Below, piece after piece: positions 22,662 to 31,601 of a DNA stretch of 38,555 nt (the first letter of the stretch is position 1; each line of letters starts with the position of its first letter). The stretch is from the NCBI GenBank assembly GCA_049515655.1, contig JBEKTW010000026.1:1-38555 (forward strand), written 5' to 3'. The notes beneath the pieces were generated by a model. It had not been told where the DNA came from. It ran no database searches and saw only the letters and a list, made by a program, of their open reading frames with translations. The DNA is from JBEKTW01 sp049515655. GTDB lineage: Bacteria > Bacteroidota > Ignavibacteria > UBA10030 > SZUA-254. The translations under genes were made by a program, and so were the position numbers.

Positions 22662-23447
22662 GTGACCAAACGCATCGACATCAACTGCGACATGGGTGAG
22701 CGGCCGGATGCTCTCCTGGACGGCACGGAAGAGCGACTGATGCAATATGTCACCTCTGCGAATATCGCGTGCGGCGGCCACGCCGGTGATGTCGCGAGCA
22801 TGGAAAAAACGTTGCAACTTGCGCGCCGGTACAACGTTGGCATCGGAGCTCATCCAGGCTACCCCGACCGCGCTAATTTCGGAAGGCGTGAGATGCAACT
22901 CAGCGCAGATGAAATCGCGTCAACGGTGTATGAGCAGATCAGGACTTTGGCTGATCTTGCCCGCCGAAATATGTGCGAAATCGTTCATGTCAAGCCTCAT
23001 GGTGCACTTTATACGAAGGCCTCGCATGATGCATCCGTGGCAGACGCTATTGCCCATGGAGTCGCACGATTGAGCAAGGATTTGATTTTGGTCGGGTTCG
23101 CCGGTTCACTCATGATCGATGTCTGGCAGAATCTCGGCTTCAGAGCTGTCGGCGAGGCATTTGCCGACAGAGTCTATGAGCCTGACGGATCCCTTCGCTC
23201 CCGGGAATATGATGATGCCCTCACGACCGATCCCGCAAAAGCTGCACGGCAGGCATTGAATATAGTAAACAAGGGAATTGTCATTGCACATGACGGTACC
23301 GATGTAAAGGTCAATGCCCGGACGATTTGCATCCACGGCGACACGCCGGGCGCGGTGGCAATCAGCAGAGCCGTTCGGGCAGAATACGGACGTGCAGGAG
23401 TTGAAGTGACACAAATTTCATCTTTTCTTGAAGAAAGCTTGTCATGA
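22662..23447 (+). CDS. pxpA: 5-oxoprolinase subunit PxpA (LamB/YcsF family)
   Basis: 261 residues, starting with GTG at 22662. The family start IDINCDMGER, the NIACGGHAGD block, GAHPGYPDRANFGRREM, the VKPHGALYT motif and the late CIHGDTPGAV motif are all intact. PxpA is the third subunit of the ATP-dependent prokaryotic 5-oxoprolinase, which disposes of the damage product 5-oxoproline and recovers glutamate. It ends the locus. No terminator is visible behind it, and the next gene starts 204 bases later. Confidence 0.94.
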   Translation: MTKRIDINCDMGERPDALLDGTEERLMQYVTSANIACGGHAGDVASMEKTLQLARRYNVGIGAHPGYPDRANFGRREMQLSADEIASTVYEQIRTLADLARRNMCEIVHVKPHGALYTKASHDASVADAIAHGVARLSKDLILVGFAGSLMIDVWQNLGFRAVGEAFADRVYEPDGSLRSREYDDALTTDPAKAARQALNIVNKGIVIAHDGTDVKVNARTICIHGDTPGAVAISRAVRAEYGRAGVEVTQISSFLEESLS

Positions 23448-23651
23448 GATTCAGCGCGAATTGTAAGCGAATATGTCAGGATACAACGTAAAGCTACCGT
23501 TTTGAGGCGGGTCACGGACGGGTGTGATGCCGGTCAACAAAAACGCATGTCCCGGAGGTAATTCCACAGCGAATACTTAAACTTTTTTCCCCCGATTTTG
23601 TTCTAATATGAAATGGTCACCAACCAAAATTCCATCATTAAAGGAATTCTT

Positions 23652-25622
23652 ATGCGCCTTCTCGGTACTATCGTTTGTACACTGCTCATGGCAGGTGCAC
23701 TTTCAGGAGTGATGTTCGCACAGGTCCCGTCTGCGCCGACGCATCTTGTGGTGTCGACAATAATGGGCGGAGCTATGTTGGAATGGGATACATCGGCTCA
23801 CGCCCTCGGATATAGGGTCTACCGGTCGATCGACACTATAGCCTTCGGAGGTATCGGTATCGTCGAGCGGCACAGTTTCGTCGATTTTTTTGTCTATCCG
23901 CGTTTCACGTACAGGTACTATGTCACGGCATTGAATCTCGCCGGAGAAAGTACACCGAGTGACACGGTGGAGTTCATGGTGGGTCCGCCGCCTCCACCTC
24001 CCGGTTTTGGTGTCATTAAAGGTATGGTCGCTGACGATTCGTCGGGAGCCCCGGTCAATGGGACGATCGTCCAGTTCTTCAAACCGTTTCGGGCATGGAG
24101 AATGCGGTTCGAACGCACCGATTCTGCCGGGAACTACTTTGCACGGCTTGATTCCGGAAAGTATCTGGTGCGCGCAGAGGCGCCGGGATATTTCCCGAAG
24201 TGGTACAACAACGTGAATGTCCCGGACAGCGGCTCGCTGGTAACCATCGGATCCCATGACACGGTCACTGCCAACTTCGCTCTTCATGCGTTCCGTCCGC
24301 CCGCGTTCGCACACGTTTCCGGTTCTGTGATAGACACGTCGGGTACCCCGTTGAAGGGAGCATGGGTGGCTTACATGCGGACTCATCGTGAGCTGCTTGA
24401 GCTTGAGCATCTATTGCATATCTTCGGCGGATTGCCGGCCGAGCGATTATTTATCCCGGACCTTGGTCACCTCCCCGGAGTCGTTTGGGCCGGGCGCACA
24501 GACTCGTCGGGAAATTATGCGGGAGCTGTCATCGAGGGTTTGCGATACGTGGCCCTCGCCTATAAACCCGGATACGCATTGAGATTTTTCGACGGGAAAC
24601 GAAGTCCGTTCGATGCCGACCGTATTTATGTCACCGGTGATACGTCGGGCATTAATTTTGCGCTTCCGCTGCGGTCGGTTTCGTCCGATTCCATCGCGGG
24701 AACGGTTGTCGATTCCACCGGCGCGGGCATTGCGTCGCATGTCATACTTATCAGGTTGACGGTTAACGGCCTGCTAATTACACACTACCGCGCGACCGAC
24801 TCCCTGGGGAATTTCATCTTCCACCATGTCGACCCCGGAAAGTTTCTCCTGAGGGCAATACCCGTCGATGGTTATCATCCTGCGTGGTACAGCGCCTCGC
24901 AATGTGGAGTCGAAAACTATCACCATGCCGACACCCTGACGCTGTCCGGAAGCATGACAGGCCTTCAGGTCTGCGTGAGCCCGAACTCCGATTCCGGATT
25001 TACGACTATCGCAGGCATGCTCCACGGCCCGCAAAGTTACTTCAGCACTCGGGCAGCCACGAGCATACCTGGTGTCGCGGTGTACGCCGTCTCCTCCACG
25101 AGCGGTCAGATTGTTGCTTATGATATAGTGGAGTCGGACGGCTCGTTCGCCATCGAGAATTTGCCGCCTGACACTTACACGCTGGTGGGCGACAAGGAAG
25201 GGTACACCTCGGCCGCATCGGCGTCCTTCAGCGTCGATGAAACGAACTTCGCGCTGACGAATGCCTCGCTTTCCCTCACTCCCGACGCGCCGCTCGCAGT
25301 ACACGATCCGCCTCAGGCCGTCCCGGGCGTCTACAGGCTGGAGCAGAATTATCCAAATCCGTTCAACCCCACAACGACAATCGGGTATACGCTGCCGGAG
25401 AACTCACATGTCATGCTGGAGGTTTACAACGTGCTCGGTCAACGCGTCATGACCTTGAAGAACGGAGTAGAGAACGCGGGCTACAAGACGGTTCAGCTGG
25501 ATGCTTCAGCCGCCGAAGGCGGACTGCCGAGCGGCATCTACTTCTACCGGCTGGAAGCGACGAGCACGGCGAAGCCAAACAATACTTTCACGATGGTGCG
25601 AAAGTTGGTCCTGCTGAAGTAA
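23652..25622 (+). CDS. Secreted multi-domain protein with type IX sorting tail
   Basis: 656 residues from the ATG at 23652, which has AAAGG 8 bases upstream and begins a signal peptide (MRLLGTIVCTLLMAG ... MFAQ). The frame is open back to 23613. After the signal a fibronectin-III-like domain (about 25-105) is followed by a proline stretch and four carboxypeptidase-regulatory-like beta domains, each with a G.V.D.S.G.P start (for example IKGMVADDSSGAPVNGT). The last 85 residues are a type A sorting domain, with NYPNPFNPTTTIGYTLPENS, VYNVLGQRV and LPSGIYFYRLEA. It should cross the outer membrane by the type IX system and stay on, or be released from, the surface. No catalytic domain was recognised, so a binding or structural role is likely. 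Confidence 0.9.
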   Translation: MRLLGTIVCTLLMAGALSGVMFAQVPSAPTHLVVSTIMGGAMLEWDTSAHALGYRVYRSIDTIAFGGIGIVERHSFVDFFVYPRFTYRYYVTALNLAGESTPSDTVEFMVGPPPPPPGFGVIKGMVADDSSGAPVNGTIVQFFKPFRAWRMRFERTDSAGNYFARLDSGKYLVRAEAPGYFPKWYNNVNVPDSGSLVTIGSHDTVTANFALHAFRPPAFAHVSGSVIDTSGTPLKGAWVAYMRTHRELLELEHLLHIFGGLPAERLFIPDLGHLPGVVWAGRTDSSGNYAGAVIEGLRYVALAYKPGYALRFFDGKRSPFDADRIYVTGDTSGINFALPLRSVSSDSIAGTVVDSTGAGIASHVILIRLTVNGLLITHYRATDSLGNFIFHHVDPGKFLLRAIPVDGYHPAWYSASQCGVENYHHADTLTLSGSMTGLQVCVSPNSDSGFTTIAGMLHGPQSYFSTRAATSIPGVAVYAVSSTSGQIVAYDIVESDGSFAIENLPPDTYTLVGDKEGYTSAASASFSVDETNFALTNASLSLTPDAPLAVHDPPQAVPGVYRLEQNYPNPFNPTTTIGYTLPENSHVMLEVYNVLGQRVMTLKNGVENAGYKTVQLDASAAEGGLPSGIYFYRLEATSTAKPNNTFTMVRKLVLLK

Positions 25623-25652
25623 AGCACAGTTTACTTTCCGAACCAATAAGCG

Positions 25653-25691
25653 AAAGCCGTCCCGTCCGGAACAGACGGGACGGCTTTTTTT
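25653..25691 (+). terminator. Strong Rho-independent terminator
   Basis: A 14-bp perfect stem, AAAGCCGTCCCGTC (25653-25666) with GACGGGACGGCTTT (25674-25687), has a 7-nt loop and is followed by further Ts. It ends the type IX-secreted protein gene. On the other strand it lies just after the decarboxylase gene and could act there too, although fewer Ts follow. Confidence 0.9.
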
Positions 25692-25709
25692 ATTGTCAGC
25701 TGAAGGACC

Positions 25710-27155
25710 TTAAAAGTTCTCTTCGAGGTATCTGACTTTTTCCCGGAGGATGTTGAGGGTTAACTCGATCGTGTTCAAATGGGTCCGGAAAGAAAGCACT
25801 GCCAGCCTGATTACAAATTTTCCGCGTAGCGTCGTTGAAGAGAGAAATACCCTTCCGTCGCGCTGAATTTCCTGAACAAGCTGCTCGTTAAAACTGTTTG
25901 GGTCGCCCACCTTTGGAATGTACCGGAAGGTCGCAACGGAGAGGTCCGGGAAATTTCCTGCTTCGAAACCATCGATTCCGCTGATCTGTTCGTGAAAGTA
26001 ACGGGTCAGAAGGATCTTTTCTTCCAGCGCGGCGCGAAAAGGTGCCACACCCAACAATTTTAGCGGCAGCCAGAGGCGTAATCCGCGAAAATGTTTGGTC
26101 AGCTCGGGAGAAAGGTCGGCAGGGGAGAGTTCATCGGTGGAGCGCAGCGCATCTTGCAGATAGGATGCCTGGTACCAGTGTGCATTACCAAGTTTCTTTT
26201 TGTCTTTCACGAGTACGGCACCGCTTCCGTACGGCAAGAATAACCCTTTGTGCGGGTCCATCACGAGCGAATCGGATTGTTCCATTCCCTTGAGGGTTTT
26301 TTTCCCCTCATCACACAGGACAAAGAACGCTCCATACGCTCCGTCGACGTGAAACCAGAGTTGATAGCGCTGGGCGATATTTCCGATGGCTTCGAGGGGA
26401 TCGACCGCACCGACGTCGGTGGTTCCGGCCGCAGCGATGACGAGCCAGGGTTGTAGCCCCGATTTCTTATCACGAATAATCGTTTGTTCAAGCGCCCCGG
26501 CATTCATCCGAAAACGTTCATCCATCGGAACGTTTCGAAGGATACACTCCTTCAATCCTGCAATGCGAATTGCTTTGTCGACAGAATGGTGCGCCTGTTC
26601 CGTCGAATAGATGACAGACTTTTCGATATCCTTTGCTTTCAGGTTGTAGGCTTCGCGCGCCGTGACGATGCCGATAAGATTCGCTATGCTCCCGCCGGAG
26701 GTCAGGTTGCCCCCGGCGTCTGCAGGATATCCGACGGTTTTTGCCATCCAATCAAGCAGGAGATTCTCCATTCGTACAGCTCCGGGGCTGGCAAAGAAAA
26801 GGCCGGAGAAACGGTTGCTGATATCGGCCAGATAGTCGCCGAGCGCCGAGACGTAGATTCCGCCGCCGGGAATGTATCCCAGGTGTCCTCCCGATGCTGG
26901 ATTCAATCCGGGCCTGTCGACGTTGTGCCGGAGTAATTGCAGCGCTGCTTTGATGTCGATCGGAGTCTCGGAAATCGGAGAATCGTACAACCCGATTCCC
27001 TTGTCGTCGGTCACGACATATGCCGGCAGGTCGTGAATGTGATCGAGAAAATTCTCCGCGTATTGAACAACCTCGTTCCTCAATTCTCCTCGCTGGCCAG
27101 CCGGCGGGTCCAAGGCAAGAGCGATTTGTTCGAGTCGTTTGATTCTGTCAAGCAT
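25710..27155 (-). CDS. PLP-dependent group II decarboxylase (aromatic-L-amino-acid/glutamate decarboxylase family)
   Basis: 481 residues. These enzymes remove the alpha-carboxyl group of an amino acid with pyridoxal phosphate, in the cytoplasm. Family motifs are NPASGGHLGYIPGGG (85-99), GGNLTSGGSIANL (148-160), EQAHHSVDKA with the PLP-stacking His189, FHVDGAYGAF with Asp271, and SLVMDPHKGLFLP with the Schiff-base Lys303. The substrate cannot be told by eye; tryptophan/tyrosine- and glutamate/cysteine-sulfinate-type relatives share these motifs. It is the last gene of a closely spaced minus-strand group, 17 bases after the alkyltransferase gene. The start has no clear ribosome site, which fits coupling to the upstream gene. 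Confidence 0.9.
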   Translation of the reverse strand: MLDRIKRLEQIALALDPPAGQRGELRNEVVQYAENFLDHIHDLPAYVVTDDKGIGLYDSPISETPIDIKAALQLLRHNVDRPGLNPASGGHLGYIPGGGIYVSALGDYLADISNRFSGLFFASPGAVRMENLLLDWMAKTVGYPADAGGNLTSGGSIANLIGIVTAREAYNLKAKDIEKSVIYSTEQAHHSVDKAIRIAGLKECILRNVPMDERFRMNAGALEQTIIRDKKSGLQPWLVIAAAGTTDVGAVDPLEAIGNIAQRYQLWFHVDGAYGAFFVLCDEGKKTLKGMEQSDSLVMDPHKGLFLPYGSGAVLVKDKKKLGNAHWYQASYLQDALRSTDELSPADLSPELTKHFRGLRLWLPLKLLGVAPFRAALEEKILLTRYFHEQISGIDGFEAGNFPDLSVATFRYIPKVGDPNSFNEQLVQEIQRDGRVFLSSTTLRGKFVIRLAVLSFRTHLNTIELTLNILREKVRYLEENF

Positions 27156-27172
27156 AGAAGATTCACAACAGT

Positions 27173-27853
27173 TTATGAAAACGCATCCATTCGGATTGCA
27201 TGGTTTGACCGGTTCTTACAGTCCCGCCCGGCGATGCCCTGCGTATGCCTTTCATGCTCCAGCAGCCACCGTTTTCTCCAGATGCCGCCGCCGTAGTTGG
27301 AGATGGTTCCATCGGCATTGATGACGCGGTGACAGGGGAGAAGGATCGCGATGCAATTTCGACCGTTTGCCCTGCCCACTGCCCGCGATGCGTCCGGCTT
27401 GCCCAGCTCTTTCGCAATGTGAGAATAGCACGTTGTTGTCCCCGGTGGAATTGTCTCCAGGATTTTCCACACGGAACGTTCAAACTCCGAACCGACCGTT
27501 TTTAAAGGAACCGTAAACTTCAAACTCTTCCCTTTGAAATAATTGTTCAGTTCGCTTCCGAGAAGCTCGAGGACGGAATTGTCGCCACGGATGACGGTGA
27601 AACCCGTTCGTTTACGAAGGAAAAGTATCTCATTTTTGAGTCCCCGGCGGTCGACAAATTCCAAGAGGTACAGCCCATCATTGTTCGCCATCGCAATCAT
27701 CGGACCGAGCGGGGTCTCGAGCAATCGTGCCCTCAAACACACTGCGCTGACATCATTGCCGGTCAGTACGCCAAGCACCTTTTTGTGTGCTTGCCAAAAT
27801 CCACCGGCCGATTGCACTGTTACACCTATTCGAGGAATGACTGGTTGGTTCAT
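27173..27853 (-). CDS. ogt: Methylated-DNA--protein-cysteine methyltransferase (Ada C-terminal/Ogt type)
   Basis: 226 residues. The C-terminal domain carries the suicide acceptor motif LPCHRV with Cys174, the ASRAVGRANGRN turn and the helix-turn-helix TTTCYSHIAKELG. It repairs O6-methylguanine by taking the methyl group itself. The preceding ribonuclease-H-like domain begins RARLLETPLGPMIAMANNDG. Residues 1-40 include GFWQAHKKVLG and resemble the linker that joins the AraC part to the repair part in Ada proteins, so this may be an Ada that has lost its regulatory half. About 25 extra residues follow the usual end. It lies 12 bases after the M48 gene and 17 before the decarboxylase gene. Confidence 0.9.
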   Translation of the reverse strand: MNQPVIPRIGVTVQSAGGFWQAHKKVLGVLTGNDVSAVCLRARLLETPLGPMIAMANNDGLYLLEFVDRRGLKNEILFLRKRTGFTVIRGDNSVLELLGSELNNYFKGKSLKFTVPLKTVGSEFERSVWKILETIPPGTTTCYSHIAKELGKPDASRAVGRANGRNCIAILLPCHRVINADGTISNYGGGIWRKRWLLEHERHTQGIAGRDCKNRSNHAIRMDAFS

Positions 27854-27865
27854 GTGGATATTGAT

Positions 27866-29125
27866 TCAATCGTGTGTGGTATCGGTCACTGCCACAGGTT
27901 GCCTTATTGCCTGAATTCGTTGAAGCACAGGAGGATGCGAATAATTGAGAAAGACGTAAAACGGGTGCGGCGTCAGGTTCGAAAGATTGTCTACCGAGAG
28001 TTTCTTGAGTGCGTCGATCATGCTCTCCGGGCGCTGGATCGTGTCAGCCGCAAACCGGTCGGCTTCGTATTCGTTCTTCCGGGAAAGCAGGTGCATTGCA
28101 AGGGACAGAATCAATTCAATGGGAGAGTATAACATACCGAAGAAAATCAACCCCGCATAGACCGAAATGTCCTGCATGTAGAAGGCGTCGAAGAGTCCTC
28201 TTGTTGTGATAAAAAATGAAAGCAGGAAAAACATCAAACCCATGTGCGCGATGCTGATGACTATTGACTGAACGATGTGTTTCTTCTTGTAATGACCGAT
28301 CTCATGGGCGAGCACGGCGACCAGCTCGGCCACGGTGTGCTTCGCAATCAACGTATCGAACAGAGCAATGCGTTTGTTCTTGCCGAACCCGGTGAAGAAC
28401 GCGTTCGATTTGCCCGAACGCTTCGAGCCGTCCATGACAAAAATGCCCTTGAGCGGGAAGCTCACCGAGCGCGCATAATCGAGAATTGCGGTTCTCAGTT
28501 CCCCGTCACCGAGCGGAGTGAACTTATTGAACAGCGGCATGATCCATGTCGGAGCGATGAACTGGACGAGCAGAATGAAAACCGCAGTGGCGATCCAGCA
28601 ATAGAACCAGGCCAGCGGTCCCGCGAACGAAAAGAACGCGAGGATCGCCGCTGCCAGCGGTCCGCCGAGCACGACGGCAAGTATCAGACCTTTAATGAGA
28701 TCACTCGCGAATGTTTTCACGGTGGTCTTATTGAACCCGAATCGCTCCTCAATGACAAATGTCGAATAGATGCTGAACGGCAGCGAAAGGATTGATTTCA
28801 ACAGCATCAGAAGTCCGATGAACAGCAAGCCGGTCCAGAGGAAGCCGAAATTCCATCGCCGGACGATCACGTCGATGTAGTTGAATCCTCCAGAAAACCA
28901 GAATGTGAGTATCACAGCGAGATTCACGGTCGCCGTAAAGATGCCGAACGTTGTATTCGTCTTCGTGTATGCCTGAGATTTCCCGTAGGCCGCCTCGTTG
29001 TAAACCCCGGCAAATTCTTTCGGCACCTCCGCGCGCAGGGTTTTCAGATTAAAGTAATCTGCGGCGAGCTGCAGGGCGTACTCGAGAAGGATAGCTGCCA
29101 GAATTATGATGGCGAAAATGTTCAC
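27866..29125 (-). CDS. M48-family membrane metallopeptidase (Ste24/CAAX protease 1-like)
   Basis: 419 residues starting with GTG at 29125. Several membrane helices (for example 62-80, 98-120, 143-190, 285-305 and 325-345) surround a zinc site: AHEIGHY (273-279) gives the two His ligands and catalytic Glu, and NEYEADRFA (351-359) supplies the third ligand. This length and layout match Ste24-type proteases rather than HtpX. In bacteria they are thought to act in membrane-protein quality control; no prenylation substrate is implied. It lies 45 bases after the M28 protease gene and 12 before the alkyltransferase gene, so a common transcript is likely. Confidence 0.93.
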   Translation of the reverse strand: MNIFAIIILAAILLEYALQLAADYFNLKTLRAEVPKEFAGVYNEAAYGKSQAYTKTNTTFGIFTATVNLAVILTFWFSGGFNYIDVIVRRWNFGFLWTGLLFIGLLMLLKSILSLPFSIYSTFVIEERFGFNKTTVKTFASDLIKGLILAVVLGGPLAAAILAFFSFAGPLAWFYCWIATAVFILLVQFIAPTWIMPLFNKFTPLGDGELRTAILDYARSVSFPLKGIFVMDGSKRSGKSNAFFTGFGKNKRIALFDTLIAKHTVAELVAVLAHEIGHYKKKHIVQSIVISIAHMGLMFFLLSFFITTRGLFDAFYMQDISVYAGLIFFGMLYSPIELILSLAMHLLSRKNEYEADRFAADTIQRPESMIDALKKLSVDNLSNLTPHPFYVFLNYSHPPVLQRIQAIRQPVAVTDTTHD

Positions 29126-29170
29126 GCGGTCAAATCATTTCCCATTCCAACGATATAACGAGCCAACGAA

Positions 29171-31426
29171 TCAATTCTTCTTGACGATTTCCGTCGCGTT
29201 CTCTATCTCTTTCGAGAATTGATCAAAAACCTTGGCCACGACCTCGATTTGTTCGTTCGCTTCTTTCCAGTTGCGCTGTTCGATCGCTTCGCGAATTCCA
29301 GGCAATGTCTTGACGTCGTAACCGGTGTAAAATCCGGGAGCATAGATCTCATGAACGTACCACGGTCGCCTGGGAAGTCCCTCGGGGCGGGTGAGAGCGC
29401 GCTCAGTCCGGATAAAGATTCTGTCCAGTGCCTTCTCTGTTTCTGCCGAGAAGTGTTGCTGACCCGCATTGCGTTCCTTCATCAAATCGCTGAACTCCTT
29501 CAAACGCTGCTGGAGCGTGGCAAGAGAGTTTTGCAGAGGGGAAAAATTGAGATAGGGGACAGGCTCTTTGGGTTTCGGGACGACTACCGGTTCGCGCGGG
29601 TCGGATGCGACCGCCAGTGTGTTTTCCCTGATGAGTCGATTATTCTCCTCCGTTTCCACGCGCATGTCGTCGGCAAGCTTCGAGACTTCTTTCGTGAACT
29701 TTCCCAGAGATTCTCCAAAGTCGGAGAACTCGAAGGGAAGAACATCAGCATTGGCAAGACGGAGGACAATGCGTCCTCCGGTTTGGGCCAACGCAATCCC
29801 GTATTCAAACGTACCGTCACTGAACCGCATGTAGTGGTTGAATGAGTCGTAGATGGAGTGGTACGAACCTCCGCCGCCCTCTCCGCCATACCCAATGCTG
29901 AGGGACGCGATGCCGAGGTGTTGAAGGAAGGGAGTATAATCGGACCCCGACCCGAGAGGGAAGAGATTCAGGTCGCTATTCTCGCGAGCTTCCCGTTTCT
30001 CGTCAGGCGACCCAGAGGCGATTGAGCGTGCGCGGTCGCGTTCCAGCACACTGATGTGCCTCTCAGGGTCGGTGACGTCCCTGGCGGCTTGGTCGACGAG
30101 CCTCTCGAGTGAGCGCGACCCGCCTGCGGAGAGGTATCCCCGGCCGTTTGAGTCCGAATTAATATAGACGGCGGCTTTTTGCCGCAGTGCGTCGGCATGC
30201 GTTTCAACCCACTCTGTTGAACCGAGCAAACCCGGTTCTTCACCGTCCCAGGCGCAATAGATAATCGTCCTCTTTGGTTTCCATCCCTGCTTTACGAGTA
30301 CGCCGATAGCCCGGCCCTCTTCCAGCGTCGCGACCTGTCCGCTAACGGGATCCGATGCCCCGTTCACCCATCCGTCGTGATGGTTGCCGCGAATGATCCA
30401 CTCATCCGCACGCTCATCACCGCTGATTTTTGCAATGACATCGTAAATTGGAGTAATGTCCCAATTGGATGCGAGTTTGAGGTGTACGCTCGTCGGACCG
30501 GGCCCAATGTGGTATGTGATGGGCAAGGCGCCGCGCCACGCTTCGGGGGCGACCGGGCCGCCGAGCGCGCGGAGAAACGGGAGCGCGTCGGCATAGGAAA
30601 TGGGCATCACGGGAATTTTGGTGAGTGTCGGCGCGTCCTTCACGGGCAGGCGCTTCGCGTCCTTCGTGGCGCCGACCGATGGAGTCAACGGGTCGCCGGA
30701 GTACAGCGGCATGTCGGCAACAGAGCCGCGCTGGGCGCCGTCCTCACTGCGATACGCGCCTTTGGGATACACATCGCCTTCAAAGTATCCGTCATCGCGC
30801 GGGTCCGAGTAAATGATGCAACCGATCGCCCCATGTTCGGCGGCGACCTTCGGCTTGATACCTCGCCATGAGCCGCCGTAGCGGGTAATCACGATTTTTC
30901 CTTTCACATCGATGCCGAGCCGGTCAAGTTCTTCATAATCCTTCGGCACACCGTAGTTGACGTAGACGAGATCACCGGTGACGTCACCGTCGATGGAGTA
31001 CGCGTTGTAGATCGGCAGTTGTTCACCAGTCAGGTTCGATGTCGAATCCTCCGCGAGAGCAGGCTCGGCGAGCTTGGGCGTGAATCTTTCCGGCGCGAGC
31101 ATTTCCAAAACACGAACCTTAGGTGTCGGAAACAAAACGTCGAACCTCTCAATTGCCGTCTCAAACCCCCACGATTTGTAGAGGGAAGCGATAAATTCGG
31201 CGTTTGATTTGTCGTAGGCCGATCCAACGTGGTGAGGGCGGGCCGAAAGGAGTTTCATCCATTCCCGGAGGTCGTCGCGTCGGAGGGACGAATCAAATTT
31301 CGCCTCGAGTGTCCGTTCCTCAGCTAATCGTGTTCCGCTGAAACCCAGGATGGGTTGCGCAAACATCGCCTCGGGGAGGATAAAGAGGCAAATCAACGTC
31401 GTCAACGTACACTTTGTTTTGCTCAT
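29171..31426 (-). CDS. Secreted M28 metallopeptidase, glutamate carboxypeptidase II-like
   Basis: 751 residues from the ATG at 31426, chosen because it begins a signal peptide (MSKTKCTLTTLICLFILPEA ... MFAQ); the frame is open to 31534. The order of domains is as in human GCPII: a protease-associated domain (about 115-310), an M28 zinc peptidase (325-560) and a helical dimerisation domain (590-751). The zinc and catalytic residues are all there: His349 and Asp359 in GNHHDGWVNGASDP, Glu396/Glu397 in WDGEEPGLLG, Asp425 in YINSDSNGRG and His523 in GSYHSIYDS. It should release C-terminal acidic or other amino acids from peptides in the periplasm. First gene of the M28-M48-repair-decarboxylase group. 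Confidence 0.92.
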   Translation of the reverse strand: MSKTKCTLTTLICLFILPEAMFAQPILGFSGTRLAEERTLEAKFDSSLRRDDLREWMKLLSARPHHVGSAYDKSNAEFIASLYKSWGFETAIERFDVLFPTPKVRVLEMLAPERFTPKLAEPALAEDSTSNLTGEQLPIYNAYSIDGDVTGDLVYVNYGVPKDYEELDRLGIDVKGKIVITRYGGSWRGIKPKVAAEHGAIGCIIYSDPRDDGYFEGDVYPKGAYRSEDGAQRGSVADMPLYSGDPLTPSVGATKDAKRLPVKDAPTLTKIPVMPISYADALPFLRALGGPVAPEAWRGALPITYHIGPGPTSVHLKLASNWDITPIYDVIAKISGDERADEWIIRGNHHDGWVNGASDPVSGQVATLEEGRAIGVLVKQGWKPKRTIIYCAWDGEEPGLLGSTEWVETHADALRQKAAVYINSDSNGRGYLSAGGSRSLERLVDQAARDVTDPERHISVLERDRARSIASGSPDEKREARENSDLNLFPLGSGSDYTPFLQHLGIASLSIGYGGEGGGGSYHSIYDSFNHYMRFSDGTFEYGIALAQTGGRIVLRLANADVLPFEFSDFGESLGKFTKEVSKLADDMRVETEENNRLIRENTLAVASDPREPVVVPKPKEPVPYLNFSPLQNSLATLQQRLKEFSDLMKERNAGQQHFSAETEKALDRIFIRTERALTRPEGLPRRPWYVHEIYAPGFYTGYDVKTLPGIREAIEQRNWKEANEQIEVVAKVFDQFSKEIENATEIVKKN

Positions 31427-31601
31427 CGTGGTAGTCCGATTGTTATGAAGGGGAAACGATAGATTTGTCTGAAAAGTAGAAATAATTTCAAGAAGTAGCA
31501 AGGAATCACACAATATGAAGGCCGCTCTGTCCATCCGGGGCGGTATAGCTTCAAGTCATCGATTGCCCGGTTGTAGAGGAGGCAGAACGATGTTCTCCAA
31601 T

